28,166 bases of DNA from Christensenella sp. UBA7588. GTDB lineage: Bacteria; Bacillota; Clostridia; Christensenellales; CAG-917. A program made the translations under genes and the position numbers. Location: the NCBI GenBank assembly GCA_002478945.1, contig DLKM01000015.1, positions 61,457 through 89,622 on the forward strand. Reading direction: 5' to 3'. The notes under the pieces were generated by a model. The model worked only from the letters and a program-made list of their open reading frames with translations. It was not told the origin of the DNA and made no database searches. Every line of letters starts with the position of its first letter. The first letter of the stretch is position 1. This document shows, in pieces, positions 7,162-14,634 of the stretch.

Positions 7162-8463
7162 ATGAGAATGTACGACATTATTCGCAAGAAACGCGACGGC
7201 GGCGAGCTTACGAGCGAAGAAATCAATTTCTTCATCGACGGATATACCAAAGGGAATATTCCCGACTACCAAGCGTCCGCCTTGCTTATGGCAATTTTCT
7301 TTAAGGGTATGAACTTCAGAGAAACTGCCGATTTGACTTTTGCCGTGCGAGATTCCGGACAGAAATTGGATTTTTCCGCAATCAACGGTATCAGAGTCGA
7401 TAAACACTCCACGGGCGGAGTCGGAGATAAGACGAGCCTTGTGGTTGCTCCGTTGGTTGCGTCTTTGGGCGTAAAAGTGGCAAAAATGAGCGGTAGAGGT
7501 CTCGGACATACGGGCGGAACGATTGACAAACTCGAGTCCATACCGGGATTCAGAACCGACCTCAGCGAACAAGAGTTCCTCGACAACGTAAACGAAATCG
7601 GCGTATGTATCGTCGGTCAAAACAGAGACCTTGCTCCCGCGGATAAGAAATTGTACGCACTCCGCGACGTTACGGCAACGGTGGATTCGCTTCCGCTCGT
7701 CGTATCGAGCATTATGGGCAAAAAACTTGCCGCCGACGACGATTGCATTGTCCTTGACGTGAAAACGGGAAGCGGCGCGTTTGCAAAGACTCTCGAGGAC
7801 AGCAAAGAGTTGGCTTCCGTAATGGTTGAAATAGGTAAAAGAGCGGGCAAAAAGATGCTTGCGCTTATTACGGATATGGACAGACCGCTCGGCGACGCTA
7901 TAGGAAATACGCTCGAGGTTAAAGAGGCAATCGACACGCTCAACGGACACGGTCCGAAAGACTTTACGGAGATTTGCGTTATTCTTGCGACGAATATGCT
8001 TTACCTTGCAGGAAAAGGCAGCGTAGAGGAATGCGAAAAAGCCGTTAAAGAGGCAATCGCAAACGGAAGCGCGCTCGAAACGTTCAAAAAAATGGTCAAG
8101 GCTCAAGGCGGAGACGCGGAATGCATCGACAATCCCGAAAAGTTTGCAAAAGCACCTTTCGAGAAAGAAGTCAAGGCAACCGCGAGCGGTTATATCTACC
8201 GCGTCGATACGGAGGGCTACGGCATCGCAAGCCTGCTTTTGGGCGCAGGCAGAAACACCAAAGAGGAAAGCATCGACTTTTCGGCAGGAATCGTCCTCAA
8301 GAAAAAGACGGGCGACTATGTAAACGCAGGAGAGACTATCGCAACGATGTATACCTCCGACGAAAGCAGATTTGCGAATGCGGAACGCAAATTTACGGAA
8401 TCTACCGAAATTTCTCAAGAAAAGCCCGAAGAAAGACCAATCGTACTCGACAGAGTGGAATAA
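7162..8463 (+). CDS. pdp: Pyrimidine-nucleoside phosphorylase
   Basis: The 433-residue protein has the same length as Bacillus Pdp and the family signature GRGLGHTGGTIDKLES at about 111-126. The phosphate-binding KHSTGGVGDK is at 81-90 and LYALRDVTATV is in the middle. It splits uridine, deoxyuridine and thymidine with phosphate into base and (deoxy)ribose 1-phosphate. The choice of Pdp over the thymidine-specific DeoA rests on closeness to Gram-positive Pdp and is not proven. The ATG has an AAAGGGG ribosome binding site. It is the first gene of the nucleoside cluster, and DeoB and DeoC downstream process its sugar product. Confidence 0.93.
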   Translation: MRMYDIIRKKRDGGELTSEEINFFIDGYTKGNIPDYQASALLMAIFFKGMNFRETADLTFAVRDSGQKLDFSAINGIRVDKHSTGGVGDKTSLVVAPLVASLGVKVAKMSGRGLGHTGGTIDKLESIPGFRTDLSEQEFLDNVNEIGVCIVGQNRDLAPADKKLYALRDVTATVDSLPLVVSSIMGKKLAADDDCIVLDVKTGSGAFAKTLEDSKELASVMVEIGKRAGKKMLALITDMDRPLGDAIGNTLEVKEAIDTLNGHGPKDFTEICVILATNMLYLAGKGSVEECEKAVKEAIANGSALETFKKMVKAQGGDAECIDNPEKFAKAPFEKEVKATASGYIYRVDTEGYGIASLLLGAGRNTKEESIDFSAGIVLKKKTGDYVNAGETIATMYTSDESRFANAERKFTESTEISQEKPEERPIVLDRVE

Positions 8464-8487
8464 ACGACGATATACAAAGGAAAAAGT

Positions 8488-9084
8488 ATGGCAAAACTGT
8501 ATTTTAAGTTCGGAGCAATGGGTTGCTCGAAAACGGCGCAGGCTCTTATCACAAAGTTCAATTATGAGGAAAGAGGAATGAAAGTCCTTCTTTTGAAGCC
8601 TGCCGTAGACAATCGCGACGGAGAGAGCGTCACTCGCTCTCGTATCGGACTCAGCGCAAACGCGCTTGCCGTGTCGCAGACGGAAGATTTGTATGCGTTG
8701 TACAAGAAGAATTACTCCTCTTGCAACGTTATCATCGTTGACGAATGCCAGTTTTTGACGCCCGAACAGGTTGATGAACTGGGACAAGTCGTCATCGACT
8801 TCAATATCCCCGTCTTGTGCTTCGGACTCGCAACGGATTTTACCACGCATATGTTTCCGGGAAGCAAGAGGCTGTTTGAAATCGCAGAGTCTATAAGCGA
8901 AATCAAATCCGTATGCAAATGCGGAGCAAAAGCCACCGTCAACGCCCGAATGGACGACCACGGAAACATCGTGTTCAAGGGCGAACAGGTTTGCCTCGGC
9001 GGAAACGACCGCTATATTGCGATGTGCCGCAAATGTTGGCTTAAGAAAAAAGCCGAACAAGAAGCCAAAGGGCTTTATCTGTGA
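8488..9084 (+). CDS. tdk: Thymidine kinase (type II)
   Basis: The 198-residue protein carries a phosphate-binding loop GAMGCSKT (9-16), the catalytic Glu in VDECQF (Glu86) and four zinc cysteines (143, 145, 180, 183) of the bacterial type II family. It phosphorylates thymidine and deoxyuridine with ATP. Here it sits between a phosphorylase and uridine kinase, so the cell can either degrade or rescue the same nucleosides. AAAGGA precedes the ATG and 24 bases separate it from pdp. The loop is a variant of the usual GxMxxGKT, with Ser in place of the Gly before Lys. Confidence 0.93.
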   Translation: MAKLYFKFGAMGCSKTAQALITKFNYEERGMKVLLLKPAVDNRDGESVTRSRIGLSANALAVSQTEDLYALYKKNYSSCNVIIVDECQFLTPEQVDELGQVVIDFNIPVLCFGLATDFTTHMFPGSKRLFEIAESISEIKSVCKCGAKATVNARMDDHGNIVFKGEQVCLGGNDRYIAMCRKCWLKKKAEQEAKGLYL

Positions 9085-9091
9085 GGTGAGT

Positions 9092-9706
9092 ATGAATAAT
9101 ATCGTTATCGGTATCGCAGGCGGCACGGGAAGCGGAAAAACCACGCTTGCAAGACGTATACACAAAGCGTTCGGCAACGACTCGGCAATGCTCAGTATGG
9201 ACTGTTATTATAAGCCGCACGACGACTTGTCGTTTGAGGAGCGTTGCAAGATAAACTACGACCATCCCGATTCTCTCGACGTCGAGTTGCTGCTCAGCGA
9301 CCTCAAAAAGCTAAAGAGCGGAGAAACCGTGTATCATCCCACTTACGACTTTTCAAATCATCGTCGCACGGACGAGTGGGTTGAGACCAAGAGCGCGCGA
9401 GTGATAATCGTCGAAGGCATTATGGCGTTTCAAAATCCGCAAATAGTCGATTTGCTGGATATAAAGATATACGTCGATACGGACGCCGACGTGCGCATAA
9501 TAAGGCGTATTCTTCGCGACGTTAACGAAAGAGGCAGAAGCCTCGAATCGGTGGTCAAGCAGTATCTGACTACGGTCAAACCGATGCACGAGCATTTTAT
9601 CGAGCCGTCAAAGCGTATTGCGGATATTATCGTACCCGAAGGCGGTCACAACAACGTCGCATACGAGATGATTGTCAATGCGATACTCAAGCGTATCAGC
9701 GATTGA
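9092..9706 (+). CDS. udk: Uridine kinase
   Basis: The 204-residue protein starts with the Walker A loop GGTGSGKT (10-17). It has the uridine-kinase segments SMDCYYK, NYDHPDSLD, PTYDFSNH and VEGIMAF and a late RRILRDVNERGRS lid. It phosphorylates uridine and cytidine with ATP or GTP. The ATG at 9092 is chosen because GAGGTGAG (9083-9090) precedes it and it follows the tdk stop by seven bases; longer in-frame starts would lie inside tdk. It is the last gene of the first block of the nucleoside cluster. Confidence 0.94.
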   Translation: MNNIVIGIAGGTGSGKTTLARRIHKAFGNDSAMLSMDCYYKPHDDLSFEERCKINYDHPDSLDVELLLSDLKKLKSGETVYHPTYDFSNHRRTDEWVETKSARVIIVEGIMAFQNPQIVDLLDIKIYVDTDADVRIIRRILRDVNERGRSLESVVKQYLTTVKPMHEHFIEPSKRIADIIVPEGGHNNVAYEMIVNAILKRISD

Positions 9707-9719
9707 CGGAAAACGATAT

Positions 9720-9845
9720 AAAACACGAAAAGTGTTGCAAAACGCTGTTTTAAGTCGAAAAAAGGCTTAAAACTCGAAATAAAAGCCGCTCAATAACACG
9801 AAATGTGTTTTTTAAAGAGTATTTTTTATAAAACACGAAAAGTAT
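9720..9845 (+). repeat. Three ACACGAAA hairpin motifs between udk and psuG
   Basis: The 180-base gap holds ACACGAAAAGTGT (9723-9735), AACACGAAATGTGTT (9795-9809) and a third copy with a decayed right arm (9830-9845). The first two fold as short stems with a GAAA-type loop. Between them GTTTTAAG (9747-9754) pairs with CTTAAAAC (9766-9773). A fourth ACACGAAA lies at 11553-11560 before deoD. They may be operator sites or RNA hairpins. Confidence 0.6.
9795..9813 (+). terminator. Possible weak terminator after udk
   Basis: Five-base stem AACAC/GTGTT followed by TTTTT. The stem is short, so partial readthrough into psuG is likely. Confidence 0.4.
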
Positions 9846-9886
9846 ATTTACGGTTTTACGGATAAAAAAAGAAAAGGATTACGAAT

Positions 9887-10804
9887 ATGCCGATAAAGGT
9901 ATCGCAAGAAGTAAAAGAAGCTCTCGAGCAAGGAAAACCCGTCGTAGCGTTGGAGTCTACCATAATATCGCACGGTATGCCTTACCCGAAAAACGTTGAG
10001 ACGGCGTTGCTTGTCGAACAGACTATAAGAGACAACGGCGCGATTCCCGCAACGATTGCAATAATCGAGGGAGTATGCACGATAGGTTGTAGCAAAGAAG
10101 AAATCGAGCATCTCGGAAAAGCAGGCTTAAAAGTAACAAAAACCAGCAGAAGGGATATACCCGTCGTCGTGTCAAAAGGACTTGACGGCGCAACCACGGT
10201 TGCATCGACGATGATTCTTGCCGCAATGGCAGGAATAAAAGTTTTCGCAACGGGCGGTATAGGCGGCGTACACAGAGGAGCGGAAAAGACGATGGACATC
10301 TCTGCCGACCTCGAAGAACTCGCTCGCACTCCCGTCAACGTCGTATGTGCAGGCGCAAAGAGTATACTCGATTTGGGCTTGACGATGGAATATCTCGAAA
10401 CGAAAGGCGTTGCCGTCGTCGGATACGGTACTGACGAATTGCCTGCGTTCTTTACGAGAAAGAGCGGATACAAAGTAAGTTGCCGTATGGACACTCCCAA
10501 GGAAATTGCCGACGCGATATACGCAAAAGACTCGTTGGGCCTCGGAGGCGGTATGCTCGTTTGCAATCCGATACCCGAGCAGTATTCGATGGACGCCGAT
10601 TATATCGAGAGCGTCATAAAAGAAGCCGTTAAGGAAGCAAACGAAAAGGGCGTTAAAGGCAAAGACATTACGCCGTTTTTGCTTGACAAAATCCAGAAAA
10701 TCACGGGCGGAGAAAGCCTCGAAAGCAATATCAAACTTGTTTTGAACAACGCAAAACTTGCGTCGAAGATTGCAATCGAGCTGTCTTGCCTAAACAATAA
10801 ATAA
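9887..10804 (+). CDS. psuG: Pseudouridine-5'-phosphate glycosidase
   Basis: The 305-residue protein matches PsuG along its length: VALESTIISHG, KTSRRDIPVV, ATGGIGGVHRGAE, CAGAKSILD and LGGGMLVCNPIP. Glu23, Lys85 and Lys158 keep exactly the spacing of the E. coli catalytic residues Glu31, Lys93 and Lys166. The enzyme opens the C-C glycosidic bond of pseudouridine 5'-phosphate to give uracil and ribose 5-phosphate. The kinase PsuK that makes the substrate is not beside it, which is unusual. The ATG is preceded by AAAAGGA. It forms a block with deoC, 16 bases downstream. Confidence 0.94.
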   Translation: MPIKVSQEVKEALEQGKPVVALESTIISHGMPYPKNVETALLVEQTIRDNGAIPATIAIIEGVCTIGCSKEEIEHLGKAGLKVTKTSRRDIPVVVSKGLDGATTVASTMILAAMAGIKVFATGGIGGVHRGAEKTMDISADLEELARTPVNVVCAGAKSILDLGLTMEYLETKGVAVVGYGTDELPAFFTRKSGYKVSCRMDTPKEIADAIYAKDSLGLGGGMLVCNPIPEQYSMDADYIESVIKEAVKEANEKGVKGKDITPFLLDKIQKITGGESLESNIKLVLNNAKLASKIAIELSCLNNK

Positions 10805-10820
10805 GAAAAAGAGGAATATT

Positions 10821-11489
10821 ATGGACATCAAAGACATTTTGAGCAAATGCGACCACACGTTGCTTTCGCAAACCGCAACGTGGGAAGATATTAAAGCAAT
10901 TTGCGACGACGGTATGAAGTATTCAACCGCTTCGGTCTGCATTCCGCCTTGCTACGTTAATCAAGCAAAAGAATACGTCGGCAATCGTCTTGCGATTTGC
11001 ACGGTCATAGGTTTCCCCAACGGATACAACACGACCGAAGTGAAAAACTTCGAGACGGCGGACGCAATCAAAAACGGCGCGGACGAAATCGATATGGTTA
11101 TCAATATCGGCAGACTTAAAGCAGGCGAATACGATTACGTCGAAAACGAGATAAGAACTCTCAAAGCGACTTGCCAAGACAAGATTCTCAAAGTCATTAT
11201 CGAGACTTGCCTTTTGACCGACGAGGAAAAAATCAAAATGTGCGAAATCGTAACGAGGGCAGGGGCAGACTTTATCAAGACGTCCACGGGCTTCTCGAAA
11301 GCGGGCGCAACGTTTGACGATATTGCGCTTTTTGCAAAGCACGTCGGACCGAACGTAAGAATGAAAGCGGCAGGCGGAATCTCCTCAATCGAGGACGCGG
11401 AAGAATTTATCAGACTCGGCGCACAAAGACTCGGCACAAGCCGTATCGTCAAAATCGTAAAGAAACAAGAAGCCGACGGACAATATTGA
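10821..11489 (+). CDS. deoC: Deoxyribose-phosphate aldolase
   Basis: The 222-residue protein has the class I aldolase residues: Asp91 in DEIDMV, the Schiff-base Lys153 in FIKTSTGF and Lys182 in KAAGG. It cleaves 2-deoxyribose 5-phosphate into acetaldehyde and glyceraldehyde 3-phosphate and ends deoxynucleoside catabolism. The substrate is made by DeoB, encoded downstream. GAGGA lies before the ATG. Length is typical for Firmicutes. Confidence 0.95.
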   Translation: MDIKDILSKCDHTLLSQTATWEDIKAICDDGMKYSTASVCIPPCYVNQAKEYVGNRLAICTVIGFPNGYNTTEVKNFETADAIKNGADEIDMVINIGRLKAGEYDYVENEIRTLKATCQDKILKVIIETCLLTDEEKIKMCEIVTRAGADFIKTSTGFSKAGATFDDIALFAKHVGPNVRMKAAGGISSIEDAEEFIRLGAQRLGTSRIVKIVKKQEADGQY

Positions 11490-11496
11490 TATATGG

Positions 11497-11520
11497 GACT
11501 TCGTGCATTCGAAGTCTTGT
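11497..11520 (+). terminator. Weak terminator after deoC
   Basis: Stem GACTTCG/CGAAGTC (11497-11503 with 11510-11516) with a six-base loop but only TTGT after it. Partial termination is likely. Just downstream ATATGCGCA is repeated directly at 11524-11532 and 11540-11548, with an ACACGAAA at 11553. Confidence 0.5.
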
Positions 11521-11605
11521 GATATATGCGCATTCGTTGATATGCGCAAATGACACGAAACGGCGTTTATTGACATATATAGATATGTTAAAGCGTTCAT
11601 TCGTG

Positions 11606-11614
11606 TGATAAAAT
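11606..11614 (+). promoter_or_regulatory. Extended -10 promoter of deoD
   Basis: TGATAAAAT provides an extended -10 (TG, one base, TAAAAT) 22 bases before the ATG. A TTGACA at 11570-11575 is too far upstream (33 bases) to be its -35. Confidence 0.5.
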
Positions 11615-11636
11615 ACAAAATACGGAGGGAAAAAAT

Positions 11637-12344
11637 ATGTCAGTTCCAACCCCACACATTACGGCAAAACTCGGTGATTTCGCAGATACCGTTCTTATGC
11701 CGGGCGACCCGCTTCGCTCCAAATTTATTGCGGAAAACTTTCTTGAAAACGCCACTTTGGTCAACAACGTAAGAGGCGTTCAGGGCTATACGGGATACTA
11801 TAAAGGCAAAAGAGTGTCTGTTATGGCGTCCGGTATGGGACAGCCCGCAATCGGCATTTATTCGTATGAATTGTTCAATTTTTACGACGTGAAGAACATC
11901 ATTCGCATAGGTTCTTGCGGTTCTTTCGACAAGGACTTGCACGCAAAAGACATCATCATCGCAATGGGTGCTTGCACCAACGGCAATTACGCAATGCAGT
12001 ATAATTTGCCCGGTACGTTCTGCCCGATTGCGGACTTCGACCTCGTGCGCAGAGCCGCCGAGCTTTGCGAAAAAGCAGGCGTAAATTACAAGGTGGGCAA
12101 CATCTTCTCGTCGGACACGTTCTACGACGACGCAAACAGCGGTATGCAATGGGCAAAGATGGGCGTTCTCGGCGTTGAAATGGAATCTGCCGCACTTTAC
12201 TGCAATGCGGCTCGCGCAGGCAAGAAAGCACTTTGCATTTGCACCGTTTCGGACAGTTTCATTTATCCCGAGGAGAATACGACTGCCGAAGAAAGACAAA
12301 ATTCCTTCACGAAAATGATGGAAATCGCACTCGAACTTGCATAA
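11637..12344 (+). CDS. deoD: Purine-nucleoside phosphorylase, DeoD type
   Basis: The 235-residue protein has the DeoD hallmarks PTPHI, MPGDPLR, MASGMGQPA, IRIGSCGS, EMESAALY and the late TVSDS containing the catalytic Asp. It splits purine ribo- and deoxyribonucleosides with phosphate. It works as a hexamer in the cytoplasm. CGGAGGG lies seven bases before the ATG. It starts the third block (deoD-deoB-cdd). Its 1-phosphate sugar goes to DeoB next door. Confidence 0.95.
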   Translation: MSVPTPHITAKLGDFADTVLMPGDPLRSKFIAENFLENATLVNNVRGVQGYTGYYKGKRVSVMASGMGQPAIGIYSYELFNFYDVKNIIRIGSCGSFDKDLHAKDIIIAMGACTNGNYAMQYNLPGTFCPIADFDLVRRAAELCEKAGVNYKVGNIFSSDTFYDDANSGMQWAKMGVLGVEMESAALYCNAARAGKKALCICTVSDSFIYPEENTTAEERQNSFTKMMEIALELA

Positions 12345-12383
12345 TTTAGGCGCGGTGCGCAACATAATTGATAAGAGGTAAAT

Positions 12384-13547
12384 ATGAGTAAAAGAGTATT
12401 TATTATCGTTCTTGACAGCTGCGGTTGCGGAGAAATGCCCGATTCGTACCTTTGGCACGACGAGGGAAGCAACACTCTCGGCGCAATCAGAAAGGACGAA
12501 CATTTCGATTGCCCGAATCTCGTAAAACTTGGTCTTTTCAACATCGAAGGCGTCGGCGGAGGTGTATCCGACCCCAAAGCGAGTTTTGCAAGAATGAAAG
12601 AAACTTCAATGGGCAAAGACACGACGATAGGACATTGGGAAATCGCAGGCATCATCTCTCCTAAGCCGCTTCCGACTTATCCCGACGGTTTTCCGCAGGA
12701 CGTAATCGACGAGTTTGAAAAACGCACGGGCAGAAAAGTGCTTTGCAACAAGCCTTATTCCGGCACGGAAGTAATAAAAGACTACGGAGAGGAACACGTC
12801 AAGACGGGCGCGCTTATTGTGTATACGTCGGCGGACAGCGTTTTCCAAATTGCCGCACACGAGGACGTCGTTCCCGTACCCGAACTTTATCGCTATTGCC
12901 AAATCGCAAGAGATATGCTCCAAGGCGAACATTGCGTGGGCAGAGTCATCGCACGTCCGTTCACGGGAGAATGGCCGTATACGCGCACGGCAAACAGACA
13001 CGATTATTCGTTGATTCCGCCGCATACGACTATGCTCGATTTGTTGAAAAAGAATGGCCTTGCAACGATTTCGGTAGGCAAAATTTACGATATATTCGCA
13101 GGGAAAAACGTCAGCGAATCAAATCGCACCACGAGCAACGACAACGGAATGCAAGTTACGCTCGACATTCAAAAGAGAGATTTCGAGGGTTTGTGCTTCG
13201 TGAACCTCGTAGATTTCGATATGAAATACGGTCATCGCAACGACATCGCAGGATATGCCAACGCTATGACGGAATTTGACCGCCGACTCGGAGAATTCTT
13301 GCCGAATATGCGCAAAGACGACGTTCTTATCATAACCGCAGACCACGGTTGCGACCCGTCCACTCCGTCCACGGACCACTCGAGAGAGTACGTCCCGATG
13401 ATAATTTACGGAGACGCAATCAAAGCAGGCGTAAATCTCGGCACGAGAAGCACGTTTGCGGATATAAGCGCAACCGTACTTGATTATCTCGGCGTAGACA
13501 AAGAGGATACGGCAGGCGAAAGTTTCCTCTCGAAAGTCGCAAAATAA
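12384..13547 (+). CDS. deoB: Phosphopentomutase
   Basis: The 387-residue protein belongs to the alkaline-phosphatase superfamily. Metal ligands are visible in VLDSCGCGEMPD (Asp11), NLVDFDMKYGHR and ADHGCDPSTPSTDHSRE. DTTIGHWE contains the Thr that is phosphorylated during the reaction. It interconverts ribose or deoxyribose 1-phosphate and 5-phosphate with manganese. It links the phosphorylases Pdp and DeoD to DeoC. AAGAGG precedes the ATG, and 39 bases separate it from deoD. The active-site segment reads SCGCGEMPD where SVGIGEAPD is usual, a mild variation. Confidence 0.95.
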   Translation: MSKRVFIIVLDSCGCGEMPDSYLWHDEGSNTLGAIRKDEHFDCPNLVKLGLFNIEGVGGGVSDPKASFARMKETSMGKDTTIGHWEIAGIISPKPLPTYPDGFPQDVIDEFEKRTGRKVLCNKPYSGTEVIKDYGEEHVKTGALIVYTSADSVFQIAAHEDVVPVPELYRYCQIARDMLQGEHCVGRVIARPFTGEWPYTRTANRHDYSLIPPHTTMLDLLKKNGLATISVGKIYDIFAGKNVSESNRTTSNDNGMQVTLDIQKRDFEGLCFVNLVDFDMKYGHRNDIAGYANAMTEFDRRLGEFLPNMRKDDVLIITADHGCDPSTPSTDHSREYVPMIIYGDAIKAGVNLGTRSTFADISATVLDYLGVDKEDTAGESFLSKVAK

Positions 13548-13577
13548 CTTTTGCAAACGCCTGAAAAGAGGTGAATT

Positions 13578-13982
13578 ATGACAGATTATAAAAGACTTAT
13601 GACTCTTGCAAACGAGATGCGCAATCGCTCTTACGTGCCCTATTCGCATTATAGAGTGGGTGCCGTCCTCGTAGGTAAGAGCGGAAAAGAATACATGGGT
13701 TGCAATCTCGAAAACGCGGCGTATTCTCCGTCTATTTGCGCGGAACGCACGGCTTTTGCCAAAGCGGTCAGCGAGGGAGAGAGAGAGTTTAAGTGCATCG
13801 CAATCGTCGGTGGCAGGGAAGGAGAGGTGTCCAAGGACTGTTCTCCGTGCGGAGTTTGCCGTCAGGTAATGGCGGAGTTTTGCGACGAGAATTTCGAAGT
13901 GATACTCGGCACTCCCGACGATTTCAAAGTGTACAAATTCAGCGAGATATTGCCGCTAACTTTCACAAGTAATGAACTGTAA
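13578..13982 (+). CDS. cdd: Cytidine deaminase
   Basis: The 134-residue protein has the zinc site of the homotetrameric family: CAE (Cys54, catalytic Glu56) and PCGVC (Cys91, Cys94). NLENAAY, which binds the nucleoside, is also present. It converts cytidine and deoxycytidine into uridine and deoxyuridine, substrates of Pdp and Udk in the same cluster. AGAGGTGA lies before the ATG. It is the last gene of the cluster and is followed by a strong terminator. Confidence 0.96.
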   Translation: MTDYKRLMTLANEMRNRSYVPYSHYRVGAVLVGKSGKEYMGCNLENAAYSPSICAERTAFAKAVSEGEREFKCIAIVGGREGEVSKDCSPCGVCRQVMAEFCDENFEVILGTPDDFKVYKFSEILPLTFTSNEL

Positions 13983-14013
13983 TTTATAAAAGATTAAACA
14001 TTAGTTATTTAAT

Positions 14014-14042
14014 AAAAAGAGCGGATGAAACGCTCTTTTTAT
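14014..14042 (+). terminator. Intrinsic terminator of the nucleoside cluster
   Basis: A 10-bp stem (14014-14023 with 14031-14040) and a seven-base loop ending in a T-run. The A-run on the left arm makes it potentially bidirectional. Confidence 0.9.
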
Positions 14043-14060
14043 TAATTTGAGAAAATCAAA

Positions 14061-14097
14061 AAATCGTATTGACAACGGTCACATTGTTTGTTATAAC
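14061..14097 (+). promoter_or_regulatory. Promoter of the zinc operon with a Zur-like sequence over the -35
   Basis: TTGACA (14069-14074), a 17-base spacer and TATAAC (14092-14097). Bases 14061-14081 match the Bacillus Zur box at about 14 of 20 positions: the left half AAATCGTATT has 9 of 10, the right half is poor apart from ACG. Binding there would block the -35. The leader of about 105 bases contains GCAAATTC (14113-14120) and its inverse GAATTTGC (14165-14172), and a second TATAAT at 14181-14186 close to the gene. Confidence 0.5.
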
Positions 14098-14210
14098 ATA
14101 TGCAAATGAATCGCAAATTCGGTAGTATGAATGAAAGATTGTGCTTAAAAACAGTGGCGACTTTGAATTTGCTATAAATGTATAATAAACTATTATAGGA
14201 GGACGATAAG

Positions 14211-14504
14211 ATGCAAAAACGCAAAATTTCAACGATGTTTTTGGTCGCATTGTTTGTTGCGGCGTTTTTGCTCGTCGTTCTTTGTTCTCAACTTGCCCAC
14301 GAGCATGATTGTTCAGGTAGTGATTGCCCGATTTGCGCAGTATTGCATTTTGCCAAAAATTTTAATTTGAGTATAAAAAAACTGATTGCAATAGAGTCTA
14401 TATTTGCTTTTGCAATCGGGGTTTTGTATTATTCAAAAGGAACAAATACAAAACTTGAATTCAATACTACTCCTGTTTCTTTGAGCGATATTCTTACAAT
14501 GTAA
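14211..14504 (+). CDS. Small Cys/His-containing membrane protein of the zinc operon
   Basis: The 97-residue protein has an N-terminal membrane helix (about 9-28), then a metal-binding-like cluster with HEHDCSGSDCPIC (three Cys and two His in 13 residues). A second helix lies at about 58-74, followed by a polar tail. The cluster would lie between the two helices, probably on the outer side. Similar small proteins occur next to zinc transporters in Clostridia, but I do not know a characterised member. A strong AGGAGG (14197-14202) precedes the ATG. The gene is markedly AT-rich compared with neighbours. Zinc sensing or delivery to ZnuA is inference. Confidence 0.75.
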   Translation: MQKRKISTMFLVALFVAAFLLVVLCSQLAHEHDCSGSDCPICAVLHFAKNFNLSIKKLIAIESIFAFAIGVLYYSKGTNTKLEFNTTPVSLSDILTM

Positions 14505-14525
14505 TTTAATACTATGGCAAGGCAA

Positions 14526-14548
14526 AGCCGATATTTCGGCTGTTTTTT
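14526..14548 (+). terminator. Terminator-like hairpin between the small protein gene and znuA
   Basis: Stem AGCCGA/TCGGCT (14526-14531 with 14536-14541), a four-base loop and GTTTTTT. It would reduce transcription into znuABC. Confidence 0.75.
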
Positions 14549-14554
14549 GTGTGT

Positions 14555-14583
14555 AAAAATTCCGCAATAGGGGGAATTTTTCG
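14555..14583 (+). terminator. Second hairpin before znuA
   Basis: A 9-bp perfect stem (14555-14563 with 14573-14581) around a nine-base loop; its right arm ends in TTTTT. With the preceding hairpin it forms a tandem terminator or attenuator. Confidence 0.6.
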
Positions 14584-14608
14584 CATTTCGCTTTGTTTTT
14601 TCTATACG
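14580..14608 (+). promoter_or_regulatory. Possible weak promoter of znuA
   Basis: TTCGCA (14580-14585), a 17-base spacer and TATACG (14603-14608). Each hexamer matches consensus at four of six positions. It would allow znuABC expression apart from the small protein gene. Confidence 0.35.
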
Positions 14609-14634
14609 ATTAAATTAAAAAGGAGAATACTAAA

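Noticed and set aside
7108..9177. A 689-codon open frame on the minus strand
   Set aside because: It lies opposite pdp, tdk and the start of udk, which are certain. The antisense openness follows from their codon use, and the product has no recognisable domain.
11570..11598. TTGACA at 11570-11575 as the -35 of deoD
   Set aside because: No -10-like sequence lies 16-18 bases downstream; the extended -10 at 11606 is a better candidate.
14592..14612. Second Zur-like site before znuA
   Set aside because: TATACGATTA resembles one half of the box, but the other half does not match.
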